A stretch of 64,000 nt of DNA, from contig NZ_SLZN01000002.1 in the NCBI RefSeq assembly GCF_004346035.1, positions 248,001 through 312,000 of the forward strand, given 5' to 3'. The position numbers were made by a program, and so were the translations under genes. Source of the stretch: Acidomonas methanolica (GTDB lineage Bacteria > Pseudomonadota > Alphaproteobacteria > Acetobacterales > Acetobacteraceae). Of this stretch, positions 20,304-33,376 are shown in pieces (the first letter of the stretch is position 1; each line of letters opens with the position of its first letter). The notes beneath the pieces were generated by a model that did no database searches, was not told where the DNA came from, and worked only from the letters and a program-made list of their open reading frames with translations.

Positions 20304-20900
20304 TCAGGAGAGGCGCAGATGCTCCGGGATCGTCAGGCCGAGATCCTCCGGCACGTCCCAGATTTCGCGAACGGTCGAGGTCTTTTCGAAACCCGCCCTG
20401 TAATAGGCCGGCAATGCGCGCTCGTGATCGGCGGTGCAGGTATTGACGCGCAGAACGCGGCAGGACGGACCCCATGCCTGCCGCACCGCCGCATCCAGGA
20501 AGGCGCGGCCCAACCCAAGGCCCAACGCATCCGGCGCAAGACCGAGATAGCAGAGATAGGGCGCCTCGGGCGTGCGAAGATCGAGCTCGAAGAAGCCGCG
20601 GGCACCCCCCTCGGCATCCAGGAGCAGATGCACCTCGACATCCGGATCGCCCAGCACGCGGGCCAGTTGTCCACGCTCCATTTCGAAGCGCATCCACCAG
20701 CACCATGGGGCGCCGACACGGCGATACAGCGCAAGATAGTCGTCCACATGGGGCGCGGGCCAGTGGGCCAGCCGCCATGGCTCCGGCAGAGGAAGCGGCG
20801 GCGTGGACGGCCGTACGCGCATCTCGAGGAAGGTCACGTCCACGCCGAGCCGCGCGACGCGCCGCGAGCCGCGCCCCTCCGGCGCGGTGACGTCCGGCAT
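20304..20900 (-). CDS. GNAT family N-acetyltransferase
   Basis: A 198-residue single-domain acetyltransferase. Acetyl-CoA binding motif A is visible as YLGLAPDALGLGLGRAFLDAAV (about 118-140), followed by VLRVNTCTADHERALPAYYRAGFEKT, the usual motif B region. The substrate cannot be read from the sequence. It starts 9 bases after the rpoD stop, so it is probably read through from rpoD; the downstream gap to rpsF is 172 bp. A GTG at 20906 would add two residues. Confidence 0.82.
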   Translation of the reverse strand: MPDVTAPEGRGSRRVARLGVDVTFLEMRVRPSTPPLPLPEPWRLAHWPAPHVDDYLALYRRVGAPWCWWMRFEMERGQLARVLGDPDVEVHLLLDAEGGARGFFELDLRTPEAPYLCYLGLAPDALGLGLGRAFLDAAVRQAWGPSCRVLRVNTCTADHERALPAYYRAGFEKTSTVREIWDVPEDLGLTIPEHLRLS

Positions 20901-20909
20901 CGTCACGGC

Positions 20910-22853
<1,944 letters not shown>

Positions 22854-22927
22854 GCCTTGCTCCCTGCCCGCGTGTCGCCCTGACGGACGCCGCGCCCTCT
22901 CCTCAACTGATCCCGCCGCGCATCTGC

Positions 22928-22957
22928 CAGAAACGGGCCTGACAGAAACGGGCCTTG
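22928..22957. repeat. 15-bp tandem repeat in the dnaG-rpoD spacer
   Basis: CAGAAACGGGCCTGA (22928-22942) is followed at once by CAGAAACGGGCCTTG, with a decayed third unit (CGGAAACGG) after it. It lies in the 279-bp spacer between dnaG and rpoD, about 75 bp upstream of the rpoD start. No other gene is seen in this spacer. Confidence 0.75.
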
Positions 22958-23132
22958 CGGAAACGGAAAAGAGCGGCGCTTCCATGACGGAAAGCCCGCT
23001 TCCCCGCCGCCTCTCCAGCCGGCAAAGCCAGCCGGAAATTCCGGTAGCGTGCAGGTGGGGGAAAGGAGGGGCGAAGTCAAGAGGCGCTCCCCGCGCCCGG
23101 CCGAATGCCGCTTCCAATGTGGCGCGGCAGCC

Positions 23133-24953
23133 TCACTCCTCTTCGGCCATCGACTCGCCGCGTTGCAGCCGGGCATGCACCTTCAGCCGGGCGATGACCG
23201 CCTCCGGCGCTTTTTCGAGACTTGTATCGGCAAACATCAGACGAAGATCCTCCGCGACGAGGCGCTGGAACTCCTCGCGATTGGCAAGGCTGTAGAATTC
23301 CCACCAGCGCTCCAGCGGCCCGGCCTCCAGAAGCGCGTCCCCCTCCCCGCTGCGCGGCAGGCGCGGCAGGCGGCTCTCCAGCACGGCCTGCCGCTGCGTG
23401 CCGACCCCCCGCTCCACCAGCCACGCATGCAGGGACTCCGCGTCAAGATCGCGTCTGCCGCCCTGCTCGCCCAGCCAGTCGAACATCGCTTCCCGCAGGG
23501 TGTCCAGCGGCTCCGGCAGCGCGACCGCCGCCCAGGCCTGCTCCACATCGGGCAAACAGGCGGGATAGACGAGCAGGATCGCCGTCATGGCGTTCAGCCG
23601 TTCCCGCGCGCCGGAAGGCGGCGCGGCGGCGACGGGCATCCGGGCCGGGAGCGATCGCGCGAAGACCGGGCTCCCCGCGCGATGCTTCCCGCCACGCGCC
23701 ATCGCGAAATAGCGGTCCAGCAAACTGCGGCGATATTCGGAAGCAAGCGAGCGATCTCCGATCAGCGCGGCCGAGGCTTCCAGCTTGGCACGCAGGGCGG
23801 CGCGCTGCTCCGGCCCCTCCCCGGACACGCCCGCCGAAAGGACGGAGAACAATTCATCCGCAAGCGAGGTCGCGCCGCCCAGCACACGCCGCATCGCCTC
23901 TGGCCCCTCGCGACGGATCAGACTGTCCGGATCGTCCTTCGCGTCCAGACGGCAGAAACGCAGGGTGCGTTCCGGACTCAGCAGCGGCAGCGCGGTTTCC
24001 GCCGCGCGCAAGGCGGCGCGCGCGCCCGCCGCATCGCCGTCGAGACAAATCACCGGCGCGGGCGCGGCCTGCCAGAGCAGTTCGAGCTGCTCCACACCCA
24101 GCGCCGTGCCGAGCGGCGCGACGGCGGCGCGAAATCCCGCCTGATGCAGCGCGATCACATCCATGTAGCCCTCGACCACGAGCAGGGTCTGGCCGTCGTC
24201 GCGCAGGGCCTGACGCGCGCGGTCGAGATTGAAGAGTGTGCGCCGCTTGGAGAAGAGCGCGGTTTCCGGCCCGTTCAGATATTTCGGCTGCCCGTCGCCC
24301 AGCGTGCGGGCGCCGAAGGAAACGAGTCTGCCGCGCCGGTCGCGAATCGGGAAGGTGACGCGGTTGAAGAACAGTTCTCCCCGTGGCGCGCCGCTTTCGT
24401 CGAGGCGCATCAGCCCAGCCTGGGCGAGCATCTGCGGCGTGATCTCCTGCCGCTGCATCTCGTCCGCCAGACCGCCACGCCCGTCGCCGGACCACCCGAG
24501 CCCGAACGTCTCGATCGTCTCCTCCGTCAGCCCGCGACGGCGCAGATAGTCCAGCCCCGCCTTGCCGTCCGGCTCCCGCAACTTCCGCCGCCAGACCGCC
24601 TGCACCGCCTCCAGCACGTCGCCCAGCGATTTCGCCTCGCGGGCCCGCGCCTCGGCGCGCGGGTCCTGCCGGGGCACGTCGAGTCCCGCCTCGCCCGCGA
24701 GCTGCTCCACCGCTTCCGGAAAGCTCCTCCCCTCGGACTGCATGACGAAAGAGATCACGTCGCCATGCGCGCCGCAGCCGAAGCAGTGGAAATGATCGTC
24801 ATAGACATAGAAGGACGGCGTCTTCTCCCCGTGAAAAGGGCAGCACGCCTTCCAGTTCCGTCCCGACCGCACGAGCTTCGTCTTCCGCCCGATCACCGAT
24901 GAAAGCGGCAGGCGTGTGCGAAGCTCGTCAAGAAAGGCCGGGTCGAACGCCAT
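23133..24953 (-). CDS. dnaG: DNA primase
   Basis: A 606-residue primase making RNA primers at the replication fork. The zinc-binding domain shows C38-x2-H41 and C57-x2-C60 (CPFHGEKTPSF, CFGCGAHGD); the RNA polymerase domain has FPIRDRRGRLVSFGAR and the TOPRIM centre LLVVEGYMDVIAL with the later VICLDGDAAGARAALR. The C-terminal ~160 residues form the helicase-interaction domain and are more variable. It follows the methyltransferase by 11 bases and precedes rpoD, as in macromolecular-synthesis operons. Confidence 0.97.
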   Translation of the reverse strand: MAFDPAFLDELRTRLPLSSVIGRKTKLVRSGRNWKACCPFHGEKTPSFYVYDDHFHCFGCGAHGDVISFVMQSEGRSFPEAVEQLAGEAGLDVPRQDPRAEARAREAKSLGDVLEAVQAVWRRKLREPDGKAGLDYLRRRGLTEETIETFGLGWSGDGRGGLADEMQRQEITPQMLAQAGLMRLDESGAPRGELFFNRVTFPIRDRRGRLVSFGARTLGDGQPKYLNGPETALFSKRRTLFNLDRARQALRDDGQTLLVVEGYMDVIALHQAGFRAAVAPLGTALGVEQLELLWQAAPAPVICLDGDAAGARAALRAAETALPLLSPERTLRFCRLDAKDDPDSLIRREGPEAMRRVLGGATSLADELFSVLSAGVSGEGPEQRAALRAKLEASAALIGDRSLASEYRRSLLDRYFAMARGGKHRAGSPVFARSLPARMPVAAAPPSGARERLNAMTAILLVYPACLPDVEQAWAAVALPEPLDTLREAMFDWLGEQGGRRDLDAESLHAWLVERGVGTQRQAVLESRLPRLPRSGEGDALLEAGPLERWWEFYSLANREEFQRLVAEDLRLMFADTSLEKAPEAVIARLKVHARLQRGESMAEEE

Positions 24954-24964
24954 CGCTCAGTCTC

Positions 24965-25717
24965 TCATGGCGCGACGAGGAAGGTCGAAACGTCCAGCGT
25001 GAAGCTGCCGTCGGATTCGACTGCGAAGTGCCGGATGACCTCCGGCGGCGCGGCGCGCTGCAGGGACCGAATCGCCTCGATCCGCTCGGCGGGCGTTCTG
25101 GCGCGCGCGACCCAGCTTTCGAACGCCATGCGCAGGCGGTGAGTCGCGATCTCGGTGACGGTGAAGCCCGCGCGCGCCAGGAGTTCCGCCCATTCGGCGA
25201 GGGCGTAATCCCGCACATGCGTGATGTCGCGCAGGAGTTCCAGCGTCTGGAGCCAGCTATCCGCCAAGGCCGAGGCCGGGGCGGTGACGTCGATAAACAG
25301 GGCACAGCCCGATGACGCGAGGACGCGGCGCTCCTCGCGCAAGCCGGTGGCGGCGTCGGCCCAGTGATGCGTCGTGAACCGGCAGAACACCGCGTCGAAC
25401 AGGCCGTTCGCGAAGGGCAGGCATTCGGCCGGAGCCTGGATCGCCGTGATGTTGGAGAGTCCCTGACGGCGGGCCTCCTCCGTGACCGCCGCCAGCATCG
25501 GCGCGGTCACGTCGCACGCCACCACCTCCCCGACATGCGGAGCGAGCCGGTAGCTGACATGACCGCCGCCGCACCCCAGGTCGAGCACCCGGCGCATTCC
25601 CTTGCCGGCGACCAGCCGCTCGATCGCGTCGAGATCGGCGCCCTGGCTATGGACCGCGCTGGCCACATAGTCTCCGGCGCGCTCGCCGTAGTGTCGCGCC
25701 ACGTAATCCCCACTCAT
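24965..25717 (-). CDS. Class I SAM-dependent methyltransferase
   Basis: A 250-residue methyltransferase with motif I VLDLGCGGGHVSYRLAP near residue 45, the acidic end of strand 2 in VVACDVTAPML, and a motif IV region FDAVFCRFTTHHW; the overall pattern is like UbiE/Methyltransf_11 enzymes. The substrate is not evident. The open frame extends far upstream through yqeY, but ATG 25717 has GGAGAGG just ahead and starts MSGDYVARHYGERAGDY, typical of the family. It is inserted between yqeY and dnaG, which are usually adjacent in related genomes. Confidence 0.85.
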   Translation of the reverse strand: MSGDYVARHYGERAGDYVASAVHSQGADLDAIERLVAGKGMRRVLDLGCGGGHVSYRLAPHVGEVVACDVTAPMLAAVTEEARRQGLSNITAIQAPAECLPFANGLFDAVFCRFTTHHWADAATGLREERRVLASSGCALFIDVTAPASALADSWLQTLELLRDITHVRDYALAEWAELLARAGFTVTEIATHRLRMAFESWVARARTPAERIEAIRSLQRAAPPEVIRHFAVESDGSFTLDVSTFLVAP

Positions 25718-25770
25718 CGCCCTCTCCTGCTCCAATGGTGTGAAATCCGTGAGGCCCGCGTCCCAAAAGC

Positions 25771-26223
25771 TTATGACAACCTGGCCTTCACCACCCCGTT
25801 GACGCGCCCCATGTCGAGATCGCCGCCGAACTTCGCCTTCAGCGCCGCCATGACCTTGCCCATGTCCTTGACGCTCGCGGCCTCCGTCTCGGCAATGGCG
25901 GCATCGACCGCCGCCGCCAGGGCGGCGTCGTCCATCTCCGGTGGAAGATAGGAGCGGATCGCCGCGATCTCGCCTTCCTCCTTCTCCGCGAGTTCCGGTC
26001 GGCCGCCCTCGCGGTAAAGCGTCGCCGACTCCGTGCGGGACTTGATCATGCCGCGCAGCATGGGGACGATTTCGCCGTCGCCGATCTCCTTGCCCGAGAC
26101 GCGGGCCGCGACGTCCAGATCCTTGATCTTCGCCGTGATGCCGCGAAGCTGCGAGACGCGCTCGGCGTCCTTGGCCTTCATCGCGGTCTTGAGGTCTTCG
26201 GCAATCTGTTCGCGCAATCCCAT
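25771..26223 (-). CDS. yqeY: GatB/YqeY domain protein
   Basis: A 150-residue protein that is essentially one GatB/YqeY domain, the tRNA-binding tail found in amidotransferase GatB. The block AEDLKTAMKAKDAERVSQLRGI, the EEGEIAAIRSYLPPEM helix and DMGKVMAALKAKFGG are diagnostic. AAGGAG lies close upstream of ATG 26223. It heads the minus-strand string with the methyltransferase, dnaG and rpoD, and is divergent from carA. Its function in the cell is not established. Confidence 0.93.
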   Translation of the reverse strand: MGLREQIAEDLKTAMKAKDAERVSQLRGITAKIKDLDVAARVSGKEIGDGEIVPMLRGMIKSRTESATLYREGGRPELAEKEEGEIAAIRSYLPPEMDDAALAAAVDAAIAETEAASVKDMGKVMAALKAKFGGDLDMGRVNGVVKARLS

Positions 26224-26298
26224 GACGGGCTCCTTGTTGTCTGTGTGACTCTCTGACGGGCATCCGCCTGCGCGTCTGCCCCGGGGGCGGAAGGGGCC

Positions 26299-26315
26299 GG
26301 GAAGTTTCGTCCCAC
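26299..26315. promoter_or_regulatory. Operator-like element, copy 1 (yqeY/carA gap)
   Basis: GGGAAGTTTCGTCCCAC, in reverse GTGGGACGAAACTTCCC, matches copy 2 at 15 of 17 positions. It has GTGGGA and TTCCC half-sites. It lies 76 bp upstream of the yqeY start and 100 bp upstream of carA. Confidence 0.55.
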
Positions 26316-26335
26316 TTCGCACTCATAAAAAACAT

Positions 26336-26354
26336 GTGGGAAAAAACTTCCCAC
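26336..26354. promoter_or_regulatory. Operator-like palindrome, copy 2 (yqeY/carA gap)
   Basis: GTGGGAA and TTCCCAC are perfect 7-base inverted arms around a 5-base AAAAC centre. Copy centres are about 38 bp apart. The site ends 60 bp before the carA ATG and may overlap a weak -35/-10 pair (TTCCCA, TAGTTA at 26372-26377). Confidence 0.65.
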
Positions 26355-26414
26355 CGCCCCGCCGTGTCGGCTAGTTAGCATGATCGGCGCAAGCGTCCGA
26401 GAGGGCAAAGACGA

Positions 26415-27809
26415 ATGGACATCGACGGCATCATCACCCGCATCGGCGGACCGGAGGCGCTGGCCGCGCTGACCGGAGTCGGCACGGAGGCCATTCGCAA
26501 ATGGCGTCAGGCCCGGGCGATTCCCGCCAGACACTGGGCCGCCCTGCTGCGCACGGGCATCACCCTCGCCGATCTCGCGCCCGGAACCACCCCTGAAGAA
26601 GAGACCCACGCCGTGTCCGACGCTGCCCAGAAAACCGTGCCGGCAACGGCCCCGATGACGGGCCCGCCGGGCGCCACCGCCGTTCTCGTCCTCGCCGACG
26701 GAACGGCGTTCTGGGGGCGCGGCTTCGGCGCATACACGGACATGGGGGGCGCAGCCGTCGGCGAACTCTGCTTCTCCACGGGATTGACCGGATATCAGGA
26801 AACGATGACCGATCCGTCCTTCGCCGGGCAGATCGTGACGTTCACTTTCCCGCATATCGGCAATGTGGGCACCAATGCCGAGGATGACGAAGCCCCGCGC
26901 GTCGCGGCGCGTGGCGTGGTCGTCAAGGAGGACGTGACCGCCCCGGCCAACTGGCGGTCCACCGCGCCGCTGGCCGACTGGATGGCGCGGCGGGGCCTGA
27001 CGGGCATCGCGGGCGTCGACACCCGCCTCGTCACCCGCCGCCTGCGCGACGGCGGCCCACAGACCGCCGTTCTGGCCTTTCCCGAACATGGGCGATTCGA
27101 TCTCGACTCGCTGAAAGCACAGGCGCGGGACTGGCCCGGCCTGGAGGGCATGGACCTCGCCGGAGAGGTCACCTGCGCGCAGAGCTATACCTGGGCGCTC
27201 GGCGTCTGGGAGCGGCCCGTGCCGGAGCGCGCCGTACGCCGCCGTGTTGTCGCGGTGGATTACGGCGCCAAGCGCAACATCCTGCGCTGCCTCGTGACGG
27301 CGGGGTGCGACGTGACCGTCGTTCCGGCCACCGCGACGGCGGAGGAGATCCTCCGCCACGATCCGGAAGGAGTGTTCCTCTCCAACGGGCCGGGCGATCC
27401 GGCGGCGACGGGCCGCTACGCCGTCCCCACGATCCGCGGCATTCTGGAGAAGGGTGTGCCCGTCTTCGGCATCTGCCTCGGCCACCAGCTTCTTGCCCAG
27501 GCGCTGGGCGCGCGAACCTACAAGCTGGAGCGCGGCCATCGCGGGGCGAACCAGCCGGTGAAGGATCTGGAAACCGGCAAGGTGGAGATCACCAGCCAGA
27601 ATCACGGTTTCGCCGTGGACGAATCGTCCCTCCCCGCCGATGTGATCGTCACCCACAAGAGCCTGTTCGACGGGTCGAACGAGGGCATCCGCTCGACGAC
27701 GAGAGACGCCTTCTCCGTGCAGTACCACCCGGAGGCGAGTCCGGGACCGACCGACAGCTTCCATCTCTTCGAGCGATTCGTCGCGCTGATGGACAAGAGA
27801 GCCGCCTGA
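26415..27809 (+). CDS. carA: Carbamoyl-phosphate synthase small subunit with N-terminal HTH-like extension
   Basis: A 464-residue protein. The canonical CarA (about 80-464) supplies ammonia from glutamine for carbamoyl phosphate: an N-terminal domain with GELCFSTGLTGYQETMTDPS, then class I amidotransferase with nucleophile Cys in VFGICLGHQLLAQ and the His/Glu pair in VQYHPEASPGP. Ahead of it, residues 1-55 read as a small helical DNA-binding fold: ITRIGGPEALAALTG, turn, GTEAIRKWRQARAIPA, resembling Cro/YdaS-type proteins. A Pro/Thr-rich linker joins the two. A GTG at 26613 could start a normal-length CarA, so the extension may be optional. carB follows 3 bases later. Confidence 0.93.
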   Translation: MDIDGIITRIGGPEALAALTGVGTEAIRKWRQARAIPARHWAALLRTGITLADLAPGTTPEEETHAVSDAAQKTVPATAPMTGPPGATAVLVLADGTAFWGRGFGAYTDMGGAAVGELCFSTGLTGYQETMTDPSFAGQIVTFTFPHIGNVGTNAEDDEAPRVAARGVVVKEDVTAPANWRSTAPLADWMARRGLTGIAGVDTRLVTRRLRDGGPQTAVLAFPEHGRFDLDSLKAQARDWPGLEGMDLAGEVTCAQSYTWALGVWERPVPERAVRRRVVAVDYGAKRNILRCLVTAGCDVTVVPATATAEEILRHDPEGVFLSNGPGDPAATGRYAVPTIRGILEKGVPVFGICLGHQLLAQALGARTYKLERGHRGANQPVKDLETGKVEITSQNHGFAVDESSLPADVIVTHKSLFDGSNEGIRSTTRDAFSVQYHPEASPGPTDSFHLFERFVALMDKRAA

Positions 27810-27812
27810 GCC

Positions 27813-31067
<3,255 letters not shown>

Positions 31068-31083
31068 CGCAGGGGCAGGTCAA

Positions 31084-31971
31084 GTGACCGCGATGGAGAG
31101 GTCAGGAACGGATCAGCCTCATCTCGTCATCCTCGGCCTCGGCTATATCGGCACGGTCGTCGCCCGGACCGGCGTGGCGCGGGGCTGGAGGGTGACGGGC
31201 ACGCACCGTCACCTGCGCGAGGGAGAAGAGGACGGCGTGCGGCGGGTGTGTTTCACGCAGGTCGGAGACGCCTTGCGGACCGCCACGCATGTCCTGATCT
31301 CGACACCGCCCGAGAATGGGCGCGACCCGGCATTCGCGCTTTTCGCCGACATCATCGCCGATGCGTGCCGCCTGCGATGGATCGGCTACTACTCGACGAC
31401 AGGCGTGTATGGCGACCGGGCGGGCGGCACCGTCGACGAGACCACGCCGCCTCGTCCCACGCAGGCCCGGGGGAGGATGCGACTCGATGCCGAAACCAGC
31501 TGGCAGGCTCTGGCGGCGCGTCGGCGCGTGGCCTGCGATCTCATGCGCCTCGGGGGGATCTATGGGCCGGGCCGCTCCGTTCTGGACGCGTTGCGGGCGG
31601 GGACGGCCCGGCTGATCGCCGCGCCGGCTCATCTCTTCAGCCGAATCCATCGTGACGACGCCGCAGGCGCCACATGGGCGGCGATCGACACGGCGGCGGG
31701 ATGCCGGGTGCTGAACCTGGTCGATTCCCGTCCGTCGAGCCAGAGCGAGGTGACGCGCTTCGGCGCGGAGTTGCTGCGTATCGCGCCGCCGCAGGCCGTT
31801 TCGCTGGCCGATTCATTGACCGGCATGAGCGAGACGGGTCAGAGTTTCTGGAAGGAACGCCGGGTCGTGCGGTCCGACATGACGGAGCGGAGTCTGGGCC
31901 GATGCTGGCTCTATCCCTCCTATCGCGAAGGGCTCGCGGCGATTCTGGCGGCCGAAGACGGGGTGGGGTAA
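31084..31971 (+). CDS. NAD(P)-binding SDR/epimerase-like protein
   Basis: A 295-residue Rossmann-fold protein of the atypical extended SDR kind (YeeZ-like). The dinucleotide loop is LVILGLGYIGTVVARTG (about 13-29), and GYYSTTGVYGDRAGGTVDE resembles the active-site strand of epimerases; the classical YxxxK pair is not clear (…QARGRMRLDAE follows), so catalysis is doubtful. The start is GTG 31084 or ATG 31093. It lies 16 bases after carB, probably co-transcribed. Function unknown. Confidence 0.75.
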   Translation: MTAMERSGTDQPHLVILGLGYIGTVVARTGVARGWRVTGTHRHLREGEEDGVRRVCFTQVGDALRTATHVLISTPPENGRDPAFALFADIIADACRLRWIGYYSTTGVYGDRAGGTVDETTPPRPTQARGRMRLDAETSWQALAARRRVACDLMRLGGIYGPGRSVLDALRAGTARLIAAPAHLFSRIHRDDAAGATWAAIDTAAGCRVLNLVDSRPSSQSEVTRFGAELLRIAPPQAVSLADSLTGMSETGQSFWKERRVVRSDMTERSLGRCWLYPSYREGLAAILAAEDGVG

Positions 31972-31983
31972 GCACGGGAGCCC

Positions 31984-33165
31984 ATGACAGACTGCCCTCT
32001 CCCTTCCCGCCCGGCCCGCATCATGTCCCGCGTCCTGCCCCGCGCGTGCGGTCTGGTCGGCACGCTGGCGCTGGGCGGGTGTTTTTCCATCGGACCCGGA
32101 CGGCTGACCCACGACCAGCTCGACTATTCCCGCGCGCTGGGCGAGACGCAGAAGCACGAGATGCTGCTGAATATCGTGCGCATCCGCTACGCCGATCCGC
32201 CCACCTTTCTCGACACGACTCAGGTGATCGCCGGATATCAGCTCAGCCGCACGCTGAATGGCGGATTCTATGCCTATCCGGCCGCAGTGACGAGCTATCT
32301 CTTCGGCTCGGGAAGTGCAACGATGCAGGAGACGCCGACTTTCACCTACCAGCCCGAGACCGGGCAGCAATATGCCGAGAACGTCGTCCGCCCGATCTCG
32401 CCGGTCGTCGTCATGCCGCTCAGCCTCGGCGGATTGCCGATCGATTCGCTGTTGCGTCTGACGGCGCAGTCCATCGACGGGCTGAGCAACGTGCGCGCGC
32501 TGGGCGCCGGGCCGGGCGGGGGCGGCTCGCTGAAATTCTACCTGTTGCTTCATGATCTGCGGCAGCTTCAGGTCGCGGGGGCCATGACCATCCGCATCGC
32601 CACCGATCCGCCCAAGGGCGGACAGGCTGACGACCACGACAAGTCCGACAGCGCCCATGGCGGCACGGGGAGCGGTTCGGGCGGGGCGAACGGCGTCGAG
32701 CACGCCTTCCTCGTTCTCCCCGCGACCTCGGACCCTGCGCTGGCCTCCATTCAGGCCGAGGTGCGCCGCCTCCTCATGCTCTCGCCCCATGCCGAGGAGG
32801 CGGAGATCGTCTATGGCCCCTATCCCAAGGTGCCGGGGCAGATCGCCATCCTCACACGCTCGATGTTCGCCATCCTTTCGCAGATCGCCTACGAAATCAT
32901 CGTCCCGGACGAGGACGTCACCTCCGGCCGCACGCCGCCGACCATCAGTCCGGTCGGAATCGAGACACGGCCGGATGTGGTGGTGCATAGTGGAAAAGAA
33001 TTGCCCGACGACATCTATACGGGCGTAAAATACCGCAACCGCTGGTTCTGGATCGAGGATTCGGATTTCCATAGCAAGCTGAGCTTCACCATGATCCAGA
33101 TTCTGGCCGCGCTGGCGGCGACCAGCCATTCGCCCGGCGCGGTCATCACCATTCCGGCGAATTGA
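31984..33165 (+). CDS. Putative outer-membrane lipoprotein, function unknown
   Basis: A 393-residue exported protein. A lipobox LALGGC marks the acylated Cys; the signal is normal if ATG 32023 is used and slightly long from 31984. The mature part opens with a recognisable stretch, HEMLLNIVRIRYADPPTFLDTTQVIAGYQLSRT, shared by many uncharacterised proteobacterial lipoproteins. A low-complexity Gly/Ser/His-Asp linker (about 205-235) splits the chain. No enzymatic motif was seen. A small membrane peptide gene follows after 17 bases with its own strong ribosome site. Confidence 0.7.
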   Translation: MTDCPLPSRPARIMSRVLPRACGLVGTLALGGCFSIGPGRLTHDQLDYSRALGETQKHEMLLNIVRIRYADPPTFLDTTQVIAGYQLSRTLNGGFYAYPAAVTSYLFGSGSATMQETPTFTYQPETGQQYAENVVRPISPVVVMPLSLGGLPIDSLLRLTAQSIDGLSNVRALGAGPGGGGSLKFYLLLHDLRQLQVAGAMTIRIATDPPKGGQADDHDKSDSAHGGTGSGSGGANGVEHAFLVLPATSDPALASIQAEVRRLLMLSPHAEEAEIVYGPYPKVPGQIAILTRSMFAILSQIAYEIIVPDEDVTSGRTPPTISPVGIETRPDVVVHSGKELPDDIYTGVKYRNRWFWIEDSDFHSKLSFTMIQILAALAATSHSPGAVITIPAN

Positions 33166-33182
33166 GAGGAGAAGGCATCATC

Positions 33183-33314
33183 ATGGCGCGCAAGGAAGAG
33201 AGCTTCGTCGGCTGGGGCGTGATCGGCCTCCTCGCCCTGTTCGGTTTCGGCGTCGCGGCGGTGCTGGTGACGGCCATGGCGAATGGCGGTCCCGCGCTCG
33301 AGTTCATCCCATAG
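33183..33314 (+). CDS. 43-residue single-span membrane peptide
   Basis: Short gene, ATG to TAG. The peptide has a charged start (MARKEESF), one hydrophobic span (about residues 9-31: GWGVIGLLALFGFGVAAVLV) and a short tail ending EFIP. A strong ribosome site (GAGAGGAGAAGG, 33164-33175) sits 7 bases upstream, directly after the lipoprotein stop, which supports real translation and co-expression. No family was recognised. Confidence 0.6.
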   Translation: MARKEESFVGWGVIGLLALFGFGVAAVLVTAMANGGPALEFIP

Positions 33315-33376
33315 ACCCTGCCCATAGTTCTCGCTCACAGGCCGCGCGTCAGCCCTGGCCAGAAATCCGGTCCGCC

